From positions 1,832,817 through 1,896,816 of the forward strand of contig NZ_CP022463.1 in NCBI RefSeq assembly GCF_002224485.1: a stretch of 64,000 nucleotides of DNA, written 5' to 3'. Both the position numbers and the translations under genes were made by a program. The notes beneath the pieces are model-generated. The model did not search any database, was not told the origin of the DNA, and saw only the letters and a list, made by a program, of their open reading frames with translations. The stretch is from Sinomonas sp. R1AF57 (GTDB lineage: Bacteria > Actinomycetota > Actinomycetes > Actinomycetales > Micrococcaceae). Below, piece by piece: positions 55,164 to 64,000 of this stretch; within the stretch, counting starts at the first letter, position 1, and the number at the start of each line of letters is the position of its first letter.

Positions 55164-57794
55164 ATGCCTGAAGCAGACACCACGGGTACAGACACGCCCG
55201 CTACGCAGCCCACGGCGGCCGCCGCCGCTACCGTCCCGGACAAGCCGGCCCTCGAGGGACTCGAGGCGAAGTTCAGCGAGCGCTGGGTCGCCGAGGGAAC
55301 CTACCGGTTCGACCCTGCGACGACGCGCGAGGCGGTCTACTCGATCGACACTCCCCCGCCCACCGCCTCGGGTTCGCTGCACGTCGGCCACATGTTCTCC
55401 TTCACGCAGACCGACCTGCTCGCGCGCTACCAGCGCATGACCGGCAAGAACGTCTTCTACCCGATGGGCTGGGACGACAACGGCCTGCCCACCGAGAGGC
55501 GCGTCCAGAACTACTTCGGCGTGCGCTGCGATCCGGCCGTCCCGTACGACGCCGACTACCGTCCGCCCGCCCAGCCCGCCAAGAACCAGCGCGACTTCGA
55601 CGTGGTCTCCCGCCGGAACTTCATCGAGCTCTGTGAGGAGCTCGCGGTCGAGGACGAGAAGGTCTTCGAGCACCTCTTCAAGACTCTCGGCCTCTCGGTC
55701 GACTGGGACATGACGTACCGCACGATCGACGGCACCTCCCGCGCCGTCTCCCAGCGGGCCTTCCTGAAGAACTTCGCGGACGGCGACGCCTACCTCGCTG
55801 AGGCCCCCACCCTCTGGGATGTCACGTTCCGCACCGCTGTCGCCCAGGCGGAGCTCGAGGACCGCGAGGTTCCCGGCGCCTACTACCGCTACGCCTTCAC
55901 GACGCACGACGGCGCCCCCGTCCATATCGAGACGACCCGCCCCGAGCTCCTGGCCGCGTGTGCTGCCCTCGTGGCGCACCCGGACGACGAGCGGTACCAG
56001 CACCTGTTCGGCACCACGGTCACCTCCCCCCTGTTCGGAGTCGAGGTCGAGGTCAGGGCGCACCCGCTGGCGAAGCCGGACAAGGGCTCCGGAATCGCCA
56101 TGGTCTGCACCTTCGGCGACCTCACCGACGTCACCTGGTGGCGCGAGCTGGACCTCCCCACGAGGGCGATCATCGGACGCGACGGGCGCATCCAGGCGGA
56201 GACGCCCGAGTGGATCACGACCGACGAGGGCACTGCGGCCTACGCGGAGATCGCGGGCAAGACGGCGTTCTCGGCCAAGGAGGCCGTGGTGAGCATGCTG
56301 TCCGCGCGCGGTCTGCTCGACGGCGAGCCGAAGAAGATCCTCCACCCGGTCAACTTCTACGAGAAGGGCGACAAGCCGCTCGAAGTCGTGACCTCGCGAC
56401 AGTGGTACATCCGCAACGGCGGCCGCGACGAGAACCGCCGCGCGACCTTCATCCAGCGCGGCCGCGAGCTGGAGTGGCACCCCGGCTTCATGCGCTCGCG
56501 CTACGAGAACTGGGTCGAGGGCCTCAACGGCGACTGGCTCGTCTCCCGCCAGCGCTTCTTCGGGGTGCCCATCCCCGTCTGGTATCCGCTGGACGCCGAC
56601 GGCAATCCGGACTACGCCCACCCGATCGTCCCCGACGACTCCGCCCTGCCCGTCGACCCGGTCGCCGAGCCTGCCCCGGGCTACGACGAGTCGCAGCGCG
56701 ATGCGCCCGGCGGCTTCACCGGCGACCCGGACGTCCTGGACACCTGGGCGACGTCCTCCCTCACCCCCCAGATCGTGGGGCGGTGGAGCCACGACGACGA
56801 GTTCTTCGCCAACGTCTTCCCGTTCGACCTCCGGCCGCAGGCCCACGAGATCATCCGCACCTGGCTCTTCTCGACCGTGGTCCGGGGCGAGGAGCTCCAC
56901 GGCACCGTCCCGTGGAAGCACGCGGCGATCTCGGGGTGGGTCCTGGACCCCGACCGGAAGAAGATGTCCAAGTCGAAGGGCAACGTCGTCGTGCCGACCG
57001 ACATCCTCGAGGAGTACGGCGCCGACGCAGTCCGCTACTGGGCGGCCTCGGCGAGGCTCGGCGCGGACACCGCATACGAGGTCGCCCAGATGAAGATCGG
57101 ACGCCGGCTCGCGATCAAGATCCTCAACGCGTCCAAGTTCGTCCTGGGCCTCGGTGCGACCGAGGCGGATGTGCTCTCCGACGGCCAGGACCCGGTCCTG
57201 GTCAACGCACTGGACCGGGCGCTGCTCGCGCAGCTGGCCGACGTGGTCGAGCAGGCCGGCACGGCGTTCGCGGCCTACGACCCGGCCCGCGCACTCCAGC
57301 TCACCGAATCGTTCTTCTGGCAGTTCACCGACGACTACGTCGAGCTCATCAAGGACCGTGCCTACGGCGCCCAGGGCGAGGAGCAGAAGGCTTCGGTCCT
57401 CGCTGCGCTGGCGACCACGCTCGACGCGATCCTGCGGCTCTTCGCACCGATCCTCCCGTTCGCCACCGACGAGGTGTGGAGCTGGTGGCGTCCGGGCTCC
57501 GTGCACCGCGCCGCGTGGCCCGCCCCGCTGCCCGTCGCCGATGGGGACACCGGGATGCTGCCCACGGTCGGCCAGGCGCTCTCCGGCATCCGGAAGGCGA
57601 AGTCCGAGGCCAAGGTGAAGCAACGCACGGAGGTGCTCTCCGCCGTCGTGTCTGCCCCCGCCGAGCTCTTGGCCCAGCTGCAGGCCGGGCTCGGGGACCT
57701 TCAGGCGGCGGCGAACGCGCGCTCCATCGAGCTGCGGGACGGAGCTGACGCCCTCGTGGTGAGCGACGTCGAACTGGCGCCGACGGAGGCCTAG
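55164..57794 (+). CDS. valS: Valyl-tRNA synthetase
   Basis: An 876-residue ValS. The HIGH motif is HVGH in TPPPTASGSLHVGHMFSFTQTDLLARYQRMTG; KMSKS is in DRKKMSKSKGNVVVPTDILEEYGADAVRYW. The editing domain lies between, at about residues 210-390. A C-terminal anticodon-binding part ends with a short helical arm. ATG 55164 follows AAGGAC closely. An Ala/Thr/Pro-rich 25-residue extension opens the protein. It is a single-gene unit with a terminator 36 bp after the stop. Confidence 0.96.
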   Translation: MPEADTTGTDTPATQPTAAAAATVPDKPALEGLEAKFSERWVAEGTYRFDPATTREAVYSIDTPPPTASGSLHVGHMFSFTQTDLLARYQRMTGKNVFYPMGWDDNGLPTERRVQNYFGVRCDPAVPYDADYRPPAQPAKNQRDFDVVSRRNFIELCEELAVEDEKVFEHLFKTLGLSVDWDMTYRTIDGTSRAVSQRAFLKNFADGDAYLAEAPTLWDVTFRTAVAQAELEDREVPGAYYRYAFTTHDGAPVHIETTRPELLAACAALVAHPDDERYQHLFGTTVTSPLFGVEVEVRAHPLAKPDKGSGIAMVCTFGDLTDVTWWRELDLPTRAIIGRDGRIQAETPEWITTDEGTAAYAEIAGKTAFSAKEAVVSMLSARGLLDGEPKKILHPVNFYEKGDKPLEVVTSRQWYIRNGGRDENRRATFIQRGRELEWHPGFMRSRYENWVEGLNGDWLVSRQRFFGVPIPVWYPLDADGNPDYAHPIVPDDSALPVDPVAEPAPGYDESQRDAPGGFTGDPDVLDTWATSSLTPQIVGRWSHDDEFFANVFPFDLRPQAHEIIRTWLFSTVVRGEELHGTVPWKHAAISGWVLDPDRKKMSKSKGNVVVPTDILEEYGADAVRYWAASARLGADTAYEVAQMKIGRRLAIKILNASKFVLGLGATEADVLSDGQDPVLVNALDRALLAQLADVVEQAGTAFAAYDPARALQLTESFFWQFTDDYVELIKDRAYGAQGEEQKASVLAALATTLDAILRLFAPILPFATDEVWSWWRPGSVHRAAWPAPLPVADGDTGMLPTVGQALSGIRKAKSEAKVKQRTEVLSAVVSAPAELLAQLQAGLGDLQAAANARSIELRDGADALVVSDVELAPTEA

Positions 57795-57829
57795 TCCGGC
57801 CCCCCGCGCAGGTCCGTCCGGGCAAAGGG

Positions 57830-57866
57830 GAAGCCCCATCAGCGTTCATCGCGTTGGTGGGGCTTC
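57830..57866 (+). terminator. Terminator after valS
   Basis: GAAGCCCCA (57830-57838) pairs with TGGGGCTTC (57858-57866); the loop partly pairs as well (CAGCG with CGCGTTG). It lies 36 bp after the valS stop. Confidence 0.7.
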
Positions 57867-58106
57867 GACTTTGTCGGCTGCTCGGTGACGTTCTCGCAGT
57901 CTGGTGGACTCCTCGGCGTCCAGGTCGTGCCGACCCGTCACTGGCGGCCAGTCGTTGACTTTGCCTGAGGCTGCGTCAGGGCGACTGTCACTGAACCTTC
58001 GGTGTCCACGTCCTCATCCTTGCGGATCAGGTACTAACGATTGTGATCCTGGCCACAGGTGGAATCAAGGCCTCCGGGCGAACTACAGGAGAGTAGTTCC
58101 GGGGGC
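57867..58106. other. Intergenic region, no gene recognised
   Basis: About 240 bp between the valS terminator and the convergent nitroreductase relative. The base composition is visibly less GC-rich than the surroundings. A minus-strand frame ending in ...LIRKDEDVDTEGSVTVALTQPQAKSTTGRQ looks protein-like but has no start, so it could be the decayed end of a gene. GAACTAC/GTAGTTC (58080-58099) forms a hairpin that may end the minus-strand transcript. Confidence 0.35.
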
Positions 58107-58727
58107 TCAGTCGACCTTGGGCCGCTCGGTGCGGGTGCGCTTGAGCTCGAAGAAATGCGGGAACGAGGCGAGCCCGACGGCGGCGTCCCAGAGCTTCCCG
58201 GCCTCTTCCCCGCGCGGCACGCGCGTGATCACGGGACCGAAGAAGGCAGTCCCGTTGATGGCCACGATCGGGGTGCCGACGTCCTGGCCGACGAGGTCGA
58301 TACCCTTCCTGTGGCTTGCGCGCAGCTGCGGGTCATACTCGTCGGAGTCGGCGTACTCGGCGAGCTCGGGTGGAAGCCCCACCTCGTCGAGCGCACGCCG
58401 GATCACCTCGGAACGGTCGGTGACGTTCTCCTGGTGGATGAGCGTGCCCATCGCGTCATAGAGCGGCTTGATGTGCTCGGCTCCATGGAGTTCGGAGGCA
58501 GCGACGATGACCCGCACCGGCCCCCAGTTCTCGTCCATGGAGCGCTGGTAGTCGTGCTCGAGCTCGCGGCCCTCGTTGAGGACGGAGAGGCTCATCACGT
58601 GCCACTCGGTCTGGATTGTGCGGACCTTCTCGACCTCGCCGATCCAGCGGGACGTGGCCCACGCGAAGGGGCACGCGGGGTCGAACCAGAAGTCGGCCCT
58701 CTGCTGGGCGGTGGCGTCAGTGGACAC
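58107..58727 (-). CDS. DsbA-fold mycothiol-dependent nitroreductase-like protein
   Basis: A 206-residue thioredoxin-fold protein closely resembling Mycobacterium tuberculosis Rv2466c: DFWFDPACPFAWATSRWIGEVEKVR, HVMSLSVLNEGRE, GTPIVAINGTAFFGPVITRVPRGEEAGKLWDAAVGLASFPHFFELKRTRTE. Rv2466c has a C-P-W-C active site; here it is C19-P-F-A22, so only one active-site Cys remains, as expected for a monothiol mycothiol-conjugating mechanism. GTG 58727 has GAGGAG eight bases upstream. It lies downstream of clpX on the same strand with an 83-bp gap. Confidence 0.88.
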   Translation of the reverse strand: MSTDATAQQRADFWFDPACPFAWATSRWIGEVEKVRTIQTEWHVMSLSVLNEGRELEHDYQRSMDENWGPVRVIVAASELHGAEHIKPLYDAMGTLIHQENVTDRSEVIRRALDEVGLPPELAEYADSDEYDPQLRASHRKGIDLVGQDVGTPIVAINGTAFFGPVITRVPRGEEAGKLWDAAVGLASFPHFFELKRTRTERPKVD

Positions 58728-58810
58728 GGATCAGCTCCTCGGTCGCACGACAGCAGCCGGCAGCAACACTGCCGCTGCGGTCTTCGGTCAGGGTCAGGGC
58801 GATGCCGCCG

Positions 58811-60100
<1,290 letters not shown>

Positions 60101-60174
60101 TCGTCAATTCCCTTCGAAAGAAGCTTCTGACCATCCCACTGTAGGCCACCGCACCGTCACTCGTGGGACACCAC

Positions 60175-60212
60175 GGCGCCGGTGTCCGGGCTGTTACCCG
60201 GACACCGGCGCC
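60175..60212. terminator. Strong hairpin between clpP2 and clpX
   Basis: A perfect 16-bp stem (60175-60190 with 60197-60212) and 6-nt loop CTGTTA. It lies in the 131-bp gap, so clpP1-clpP2 and clpX are probably separate transcription units despite shared orientation. Confidence 0.8.
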
Positions 60213-60231
60213 AGCACACCCGGTACGTGGG

Positions 60232-60891
60232 TCAGCGGGTGATCGCGCTCGACCGGATCTTTCGGGATTCGAGCACCTCGTCGACGAGGCCGTAGTCCTT
60301 CGCCTCGGCAGCCGTCAGGAACAGGTCGCGCTCGATGTCCCGGCTGATGTCGTCGGGGGTCTTGTTCGAGTGCTTGGCCCACGTGTGCTCGAGCCACTCG
60401 CGCATGCGCAGCACCTCACGGGCCTGGATCTCGAGGTCGGTGGCCTGGCCGCCGGACCCGCCCGCGAGCGAGGGCTGGTGGATCATGACCGTCGAGTTCG
60501 GCAGGGCCAGGCGCTTGCCCGGCGTGCCGGCGGCGAGGATCACCGCCGCCGCGGACGCGGCCATGCCCAGGCACACCGTCTGGATCTCGGGACGGATGAA
60601 CTGCATCGTGTCGTAGATCGCGGTCATGGCCGTGAACGAGCCGCCGGGGGAATTGATGTACATCGTGATGTCCCGGTCGGGGTCGTTCGCCTCGAGCACG
60701 AGCAGCTGCGCCATGATATCGTCAGCGCTCGCATCGTCGACCTGGACGCCCATGAAGATGATGCGGTCCTCGAACAGCTTCGTGTACGGGTCCTGGCGCT
60801 TGAAGCCGTACGGCGTGCGCTCCTCGAACTGCGGGAGGACATAGCGGCTGGTCGGAAGGCTCGCCGGGTTGACGCCCATGCTGAAATTCAT
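60232..60891 (-). CDS. clpP2: ATP-dependent Clp protease proteolytic subunit (ClpP2-type)
   Basis: A 219-residue ClpP serine protease. The catalytic Ser is in VCLGMAASAAAVILAAG, the His in NSTVMIHQPSLAGG, and the Asp in DISRDIERDLFLTAAEAKDYGLVD. The N-terminal extension is longer than in ClpP1, which fits the actinobacterial ClpP2 that docks ClpX/ClpC in the mixed ClpP1P2 barrel. ATG 60891 lies 27 bp after the clpP1 stop. The numbering follows actinobacterial usage and is inferred from gene order. Confidence 0.95.
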   Translation of the reverse strand: MNFSMGVNPASLPTSRYVLPQFEERTPYGFKRQDPYTKLFEDRIIFMGVQVDDASADDIMAQLLVLEANDPDRDITMYINSPGGSFTAMTAIYDTMQFIRPEIQTVCLGMAASAAAVILAAGTPGKRLALPNSTVMIHQPSLAGGSGGQATDLEIQAREVLRMREWLEHTWAKHSNKTPDDISRDIERDLFLTAAEAKDYGLVDEVLESRKIRSSAITR

Positions 60892-60918
60892 TGCTTGCTC
60901 CTTGTTCCTCAGCGCCGT

Positions 60919-61539
60919 CTACTTGTCCGTCCCGCCGCCGCCGGACACGTGCCCGGCTCGCGCGGCGATCTTGTCGAAGAAGCCGTACTCGAGGGCTTCC
61001 TGCGCCGTGAACCACTTGTCACGGTCGTTGTCCTTGAGGATCTGCTCGACGGGCTGGCCCGTCTGCTCCGCCGTCAGCTCCGCCATGACCTGCTTCATGT
61101 GCAGGATCAGCTCAGCCTGGATCTTGATGTCCGAGGCCGTGCCCCCGATGCCGCCGGACGGCTGGTGCATGAGGATGCGCGCGTGCGGGGTCGCGTAGCG
61201 CTTGCCCTTGGTGCCCGAGGAGAGGAGGAACTGCCCCATGGAGGCGGCGAGTCCGGTGGCGACGGTGACGACGTCGTTCGGGATGAACTGCATCGTGTCG
61301 TAGATGGCCATGCCCGCGGTCACCGAGCCGCCGGGCGAGTTGATGTAGAGGTAGATGTCCTTGGCCGGATCCTCCGCCGACAGGAGGAGGAGCTGGGAGC
61401 AGATGGCGTTGGCGTTGTCGTCGCGGACCTCCGACCCAAGCCAGATGATCCGCTCCTTGAGGAGCCGCTGGTAGATGTAGTCCTGACCGTTCCCCTCGGT
61501 CGGCCCTGCCATGCTCGGCGTCTTCTCCTGCTGGTGCAT
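60919..61539 (-). CDS. clpP1: ATP-dependent Clp protease proteolytic subunit (ClpP1-type)
   Basis: A 206-residue ClpP. Catalytic residues: Ser in [18 protein letters not shown], His in [14 protein letters not shown], Asp in [26 protein letters not shown] 61539 has GAGAGG nine bases upstream; ATG 61512, preceded by GGAGAAG, is an equally credible start. It forms a two-gene operon with clpP2. The long open frame further upstream is not ClpP-like. Confidence 0.94.
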   Translation of the reverse strand: MHQQEKTPSMAGPTEGNGQDYIYQRLLKERIIWLGSEVRDDNANAICSQLLLLSAEDPAKDIYLYINSPGGSVTAGMAIYDTMQFIPNDVVTVATGLAASMGQFLLSSGTKGKRYATPHARILMHQPSGGIGGTASDIKIQAELILHMKQVMAELTAEQTGQPVEQILKDNDRDKWFTAQEALEYGFFDKIAARAGHVSGGGGTDK

Positions 61540-61680
61540 GGTGCGATACCTCTCGATCTGGTGCACATGGGCTGTTGCTGCTACAGGGACACTAGCCTTT
61601 TTCCACGGCCGATTGTTCCGCATCCGGCCCCTGTTCGCTTCCAGCGCATGGGGCCGCGCAATCCGCGGGAGAACGGCGAA

Positions 61681-61721
61681 GGCCGCCGTCCGTTCCCCTG
61701 TCCGGGGAACCGACGGCGGCC
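61681..61721. terminator. Terminator after tig
   Basis: GGCCGCCGTC (61681-61690) pairs with GACGGCGGCC (61712-61721), with an inner TTCCCC/GGGGAA helix. It lies just beyond the tig stop on the minus strand. Confidence 0.75.
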
Positions 61722-61735
61722 TTCGAAGCGCTCGG

Positions 61736-63112
61736 TCAGAACTTGGCGGCTGCGGGGTCGTCGCTCGGGACGATCTCGGCCTCGGCGCTCTCGTCGGCCT
61801 GCGGCACGTCCTCGCCGGCCGGCTTGACGAACTCGGAGAGGTCGACGGCGTTGCCCTCCGAGTCGGTGACCTCGGCCTTGCCGAGGACGGCGGCGAGCGC
61901 CTTGCGGCGGCGGACCTCGCCGACCATCATCGGGACCTGGCCCGACTGGTCCATGATCTGGGCGAACTGGTTCGGGTCCATGCCGTACTGGCTGGCCGTC
62001 GTCACGAGGTACTCGATGAGCTCGGACTGGGAGACGCCGATCTCCTCCTTGTCCGCGATCGCGTCGAGGATGACCTCGTTCTTGAAGGCACGCTCCGTGT
62101 TGGCCTTGACCTCGGCGCGGTGCTCCTCGGTGTCGTGGTCCTCGCCGGCGGCGTGGCCGCCGTTCTCCGGGTTGAAGTGCGCCTCGACCTGCTCGGCGAG
62201 AACGCCCTCGGGGACGGGGACCTCGACGAGCTCGACGAGCTTGTCCAGGACCTTGTCGCGGGCCTCGACGCCCTGCGAGACGACCTTGGACTGCGCCGCC
62301 TGCTTGGCGAGGTCCTCGCGGAGTTCGGCGATCGTGTCGAACTCGGAGGCGAGCTGCGCGAAGTCGTCGTCGGCCTCGGGGAGCTCGCGCTCCTTCACGG
62401 CCGTGACCTTGACGGTCACAGATGCGTCCTGGCCCGCGTGCTCGCCACCGGCGAGCTTGGTCTCGAAGACCGTCTCCTCATCGGCCGAGAGGCCGGTGAC
62501 CGCCTCGTCGAGGCCCTCGAGCATGGTGCCGGAACCGACCTGGTAGGACAGGCCGGACGCGGTGTCGACCTCCTCGCCGTCGACCTTCGCCGTGAGGTCG
62601 ATCGTGAGGAAGTCGTCGGCCTCGGCCGGACGGTCGACGGCCTTGAGCGTGCCGAAGCGGCCGCGCAGCTCGTCGAGGGCCTTCTCAACGTCCTCGTCGC
62701 CCGCCTCGGCCGCAGCGACGTCGACCTTGAGGCCGGCGTAGTCAGGAAGCTCGATCTCGGGGCGCACGTCCACCTCGACGGAGAACTTGAGCTCGCCCTC
62801 GGTGGCGGCGGGGTCGGGAACCTCGGTGATCTCGACCTCGGGGCGGGACAGCGGGCGGATGCCGGTCTCGGCGACGGCCTGCTGGTACCAGTCGTTCAGG
62901 CCCTCGTTGATGGCCGTCTCGAGGACGTAGCCGCGGCCGACGCGCTGGTCGATGAGGCGAGCGGGGACCTTGCCCTTGCGGAAGCCCGGCACCTGGATCT
63001 GCTCGGCGACGGCCTTGTAGGCGGCATCGATGTTCGGCTTCAGCTCGTCGAGGGCCACCTCGACGTTGAGCTTGACCCGCGTGGGGCTGAGGTTCTCGGC
63101 AGCGCTCTTCAC
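61736..63112 (-). CDS. tig: Trigger factor
   Basis: A 458-residue ribosome-bound chaperone. The N-terminal ribosome-binding domain holds the [32 protein letters not shown] segment (the G-F-R-x-G-K signature). A PPIase (FKBP-like) domain follows at about 150-245 ([43 protein letters not shown]), then the helical C-terminal domain. The tail is acidic. GTG 63112 has AGGAGAG nine bases upstream. It lies between the clpP genes and two tRNAs, as in many actinobacteria. Confidence 0.96.
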   Translation of the reverse strand: MKSAAENLSPTRVKLNVEVALDELKPNIDAAYKAVAEQIQVPGFRKGKVPARLIDQRVGRGYVLETAINEGLNDWYQQAVAETGIRPLSRPEVEITEVPDPAATEGELKFSVEVDVRPEIELPDYAGLKVDVAAAEAGDEDVEKALDELRGRFGTLKAVDRPAEADDFLTIDLTAKVDGEEVDTASGLSYQVGSGTMLEGLDEAVTGLSADEETVFETKLAGGEHAGQDASVTVKVTAVKERELPEADDDFAQLASEFDTIAELREDLAKQAAQSKVVSQGVEARDKVLDKLVELVEVPVPEGVLAEQVEAHFNPENGGHAAGEDHDTEEHRAEVKANTERAFKNEVILDAIADKEEIGVSQSELIEYLVTTASQYGMDPNQFAQIMDQSGQVPMMVGEVRRRKALAAVLGKAEVTDSEGNAVDLSEFVKPAGEDVPQADESAEAEIVPSDDPAAAKF

Positions 63113-63180
63113 AGCGTGGCTCTCCTGGATGGTCGGATGATGGGTGCCGCCCTCGGGCGAAATGCCTCAGGACGCGACTG

Positions 63181-63255
63181 TCGGGGTGACAGGATTTGAA
63201 CCTGCGACTTCCTGCTCCCAAAGCAGGCGCTCTAGCCAAGCTGAGCTACACCCCG
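63181..63255 (-). tRNA. tRNA-Pro(TGG)
   Basis: A 75-nt cloverleaf, acceptor CGGGGTG/CACCCCG with C1-G72 as usual for proline, anticodon loop TTTGGGA (TGG), T-loop TTCAAAT and discriminator A. CCA is not encoded. Confidence 0.95.
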
Positions 63256-63323
63256 GTCTAGTGCACAGACCACGATACAGGGCCGCGACAAGCCAATGCA
63301 CATCAGGCCCCGGGCACGGAAAC

Positions 63324-63347
63324 GGCCCCTCCGGCGTCGGAAGGGCC
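63324..63347 (-). terminator. Hairpin between tRNA-Gly and tRNA-Pro
   Basis: Arms at 63324-63332 and 63339-63347 form a 9-bp stem with one wobble pair and a 6-nt loop, followed on the minus strand by GTTTCC. It may terminate or help process the tRNA-Gly transcript. Confidence 0.5.
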
Positions 63348-63360
63348 CTGGGCGCCAACG

Positions 63361-63431
63361 AGGGGGCGACGGGAATCGAACCCGCGTATCCAGTTTGGAA
63401 GACTGGCGCTCTACCATTGAGCTACGCCCCC
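63361..63431 (-). tRNA. tRNA-Gly(TCC)
   Basis: A 71-nt cloverleaf, acceptor GGGGGCG/CGCCCCC, D-arm GCTC/GAGC, anticodon loop CTTCCAA (TCC), T-loop TTCGATT and discriminator T, the base typical of bacterial tRNA-Gly. CCA is not encoded. Confidence 0.95.
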
Positions 63432-63442
63432 GGGGCCCTCCA

Positions 63443-63472
63443 ACTAAAGCGAACGCGAGCCGAGCGTGTCAA
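63443..63472 (-). promoter_or_regulatory. Probable promoter of tRNA-Gly
   Basis: On the minus strand a consensus -35 TTGACA (63467-63472) and TTTAGT (63443-63448) are 18 bp apart, ending 11 bp before the tRNA gene. Confidence 0.65.
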
Positions 63473-63511
63473 ATCCCGCCCAGCCCCGGGCGCCCTATGT
63501 CAGGGGGAAGC

Positions 63512-64000
63512 ATGGACCAGCCCGACCACCCGCACGCCCGGCCCGCCTTCAGGGGCATCCTCAGGAGAGGGGCCGCGGCCTACGCCGTCCTGGCCTGCGC
63601 CGTGCTGCTCCTCCTGGGCGTCCCCGCCCAGCATGCCCACGCAGACGATCCCGGCGCCGCGATCAGCACGCGGGCCTCGCAGCTGGGCCTGGGTTCCGCG
63701 ACCGGCGGGCTGGTCTGCGGGCTCAGGGACGGCGGCTGCTACCAGTGGTACGGGACGGTCGGGATCCTGTGGTCCCCGGCGTCGGGCGCGCAGCCGAGCT
63801 CCCCCGGCGCCATCCGCCAGGCCTGGGTCGCCCAAGGGTACGAGAACGGTCGTCTGGGCTACCCGACCTCGGCCGAGACCTGCGGTCTGGCCGCTGGCGG
63901 ATGCCGCCAGACCTATCAGGGCGGGACGCTGTACTGGACGGCGTCGACCGGCGCGAACGCGGCCACCCCGGGGGCGATTCTCCAGGCCTGGACTGCGCAG
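63512..64000 (+). CDS. Secreted LGFP-repeat protein, 3' end cut by window
   Basis: The first 163 residues of an exported protein. ATG 63512 follows AGGGGGAAGC. A basic start (HPHARPAFRGILRRG) and a hydrophobic stretch (AAAYAVLACAVLLLLGVP) end in AQHAHA, a likely signal peptidase site. Then come LGFP-type repeats: IRQAWVAQGYENGRLGYPTSAETCGLAAGGCRQTYQGGTLYWTASTGANAATPGAILQAWTAQ, with paired cysteines in each unit. Such repeats occur in cell-wall-associated actinobacterial proteins. The frame is still open at 64000, so the downstream enzymatic domain, if any, is unseen. Confidence 0.85.
   Translation, partial: MDQPDHPHARPAFRGILRRGAAAYAVLACAVLLLLGVPAQHAHADDPGAAISTRASQLGLGSATGGLVCGLRDGGCYQWYGTVGILWSPASGAQPSSPGAIRQAWVAQGYENGRLGYPTSAETCGLAAGGCRQTYQGGTLYWTASTGANAATPGAILQAWTAQ

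Overview
This is a high-GC chromosomal segment of an actinobacterium, most likely a member of the Micrococcaceae (Arthrobacter/Sinomonas type). That placement is an inference from gene content and order: a class Ib ribonucleotide reductase cluster (nrdH-nrdI-nrdE-nrdF), a relative of the mycothiol-dependent nitroreductase Rv2466c, paired ClpP proteases next to clpX and tig, the rne-rplU-rpmA-obgE-proB-proA-nadD-rsfS block, and an ileS gene behind a T-box leader. I see no prophage, intact insertion sequence, CRISPR array or plasmid functions. Nearly all of it reads as core chromosome.

Left part (1-15.5 kb): a partial thioesterase-like gene overlaps a VTT-domain membrane protein gene. Both diverge from a 14-helix drug exporter across a spacer holding two inverted repeats. 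Next come a FUSC membrane protein, a GH13 trehalose-synthase-like enzyme, a coiled-coil protein, a Ser-tailed lipoprotein, a DUF2254 membrane protein, the nrdHIEF operon with two NrdR-box-like sites, a LysR regulator coupled to a DUF72 protein, and a small unknown protein.

Middle (15.5-36 kb): metF-metE form a methionine operon with a long, folded 5' leader that I cannot assign to a known riboswitch class, and metE carries an in-frame 39-bp duplication. Upstream lies a tightly overlapping MoxR/DUF58/VWA/VWA/TPR-like operon preceded by a ROK regulator. Then come a methyltransferase with a phytoene-dehydrogenase-like oxidoreductase, a SulP transporter, an alpha/beta hydrolase, a cupin-like protein, a MarR-type regulator, two tandem tRNA-Ala(GGC) genes, and the nadD-(membrane protein)-rsfS-phosphatase operon.

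Right part (36-64 kb): proline biosynthesis (proB, proA), obgE, ribosomal proteins L27 and L21, a ThiD-TenA fusion inserted between rplU and rne, a VKOR membrane protein, ndk, a DUF4233 protein, folC, ileS with its T-box, a degenerate GHKL-like protein, an SDR, a DUF488 protein, valS, the nitroreductase relative, clpX, clpP2-clpP1, tig, tRNA-Pro(TGG), tRNA-Gly(TCC), and the start of a secreted LGFP-repeat protein cut by the window edge.

Many neighbouring genes overlap by four bases (ATGA or GTGA), pointing to translational coupling, and many transcription units end in long GC-rich hairpins. The features that most deserve follow-up are the structured metF leader, the metE duplication, the paired operators at 913-973 and the MoxR/VWA locus.
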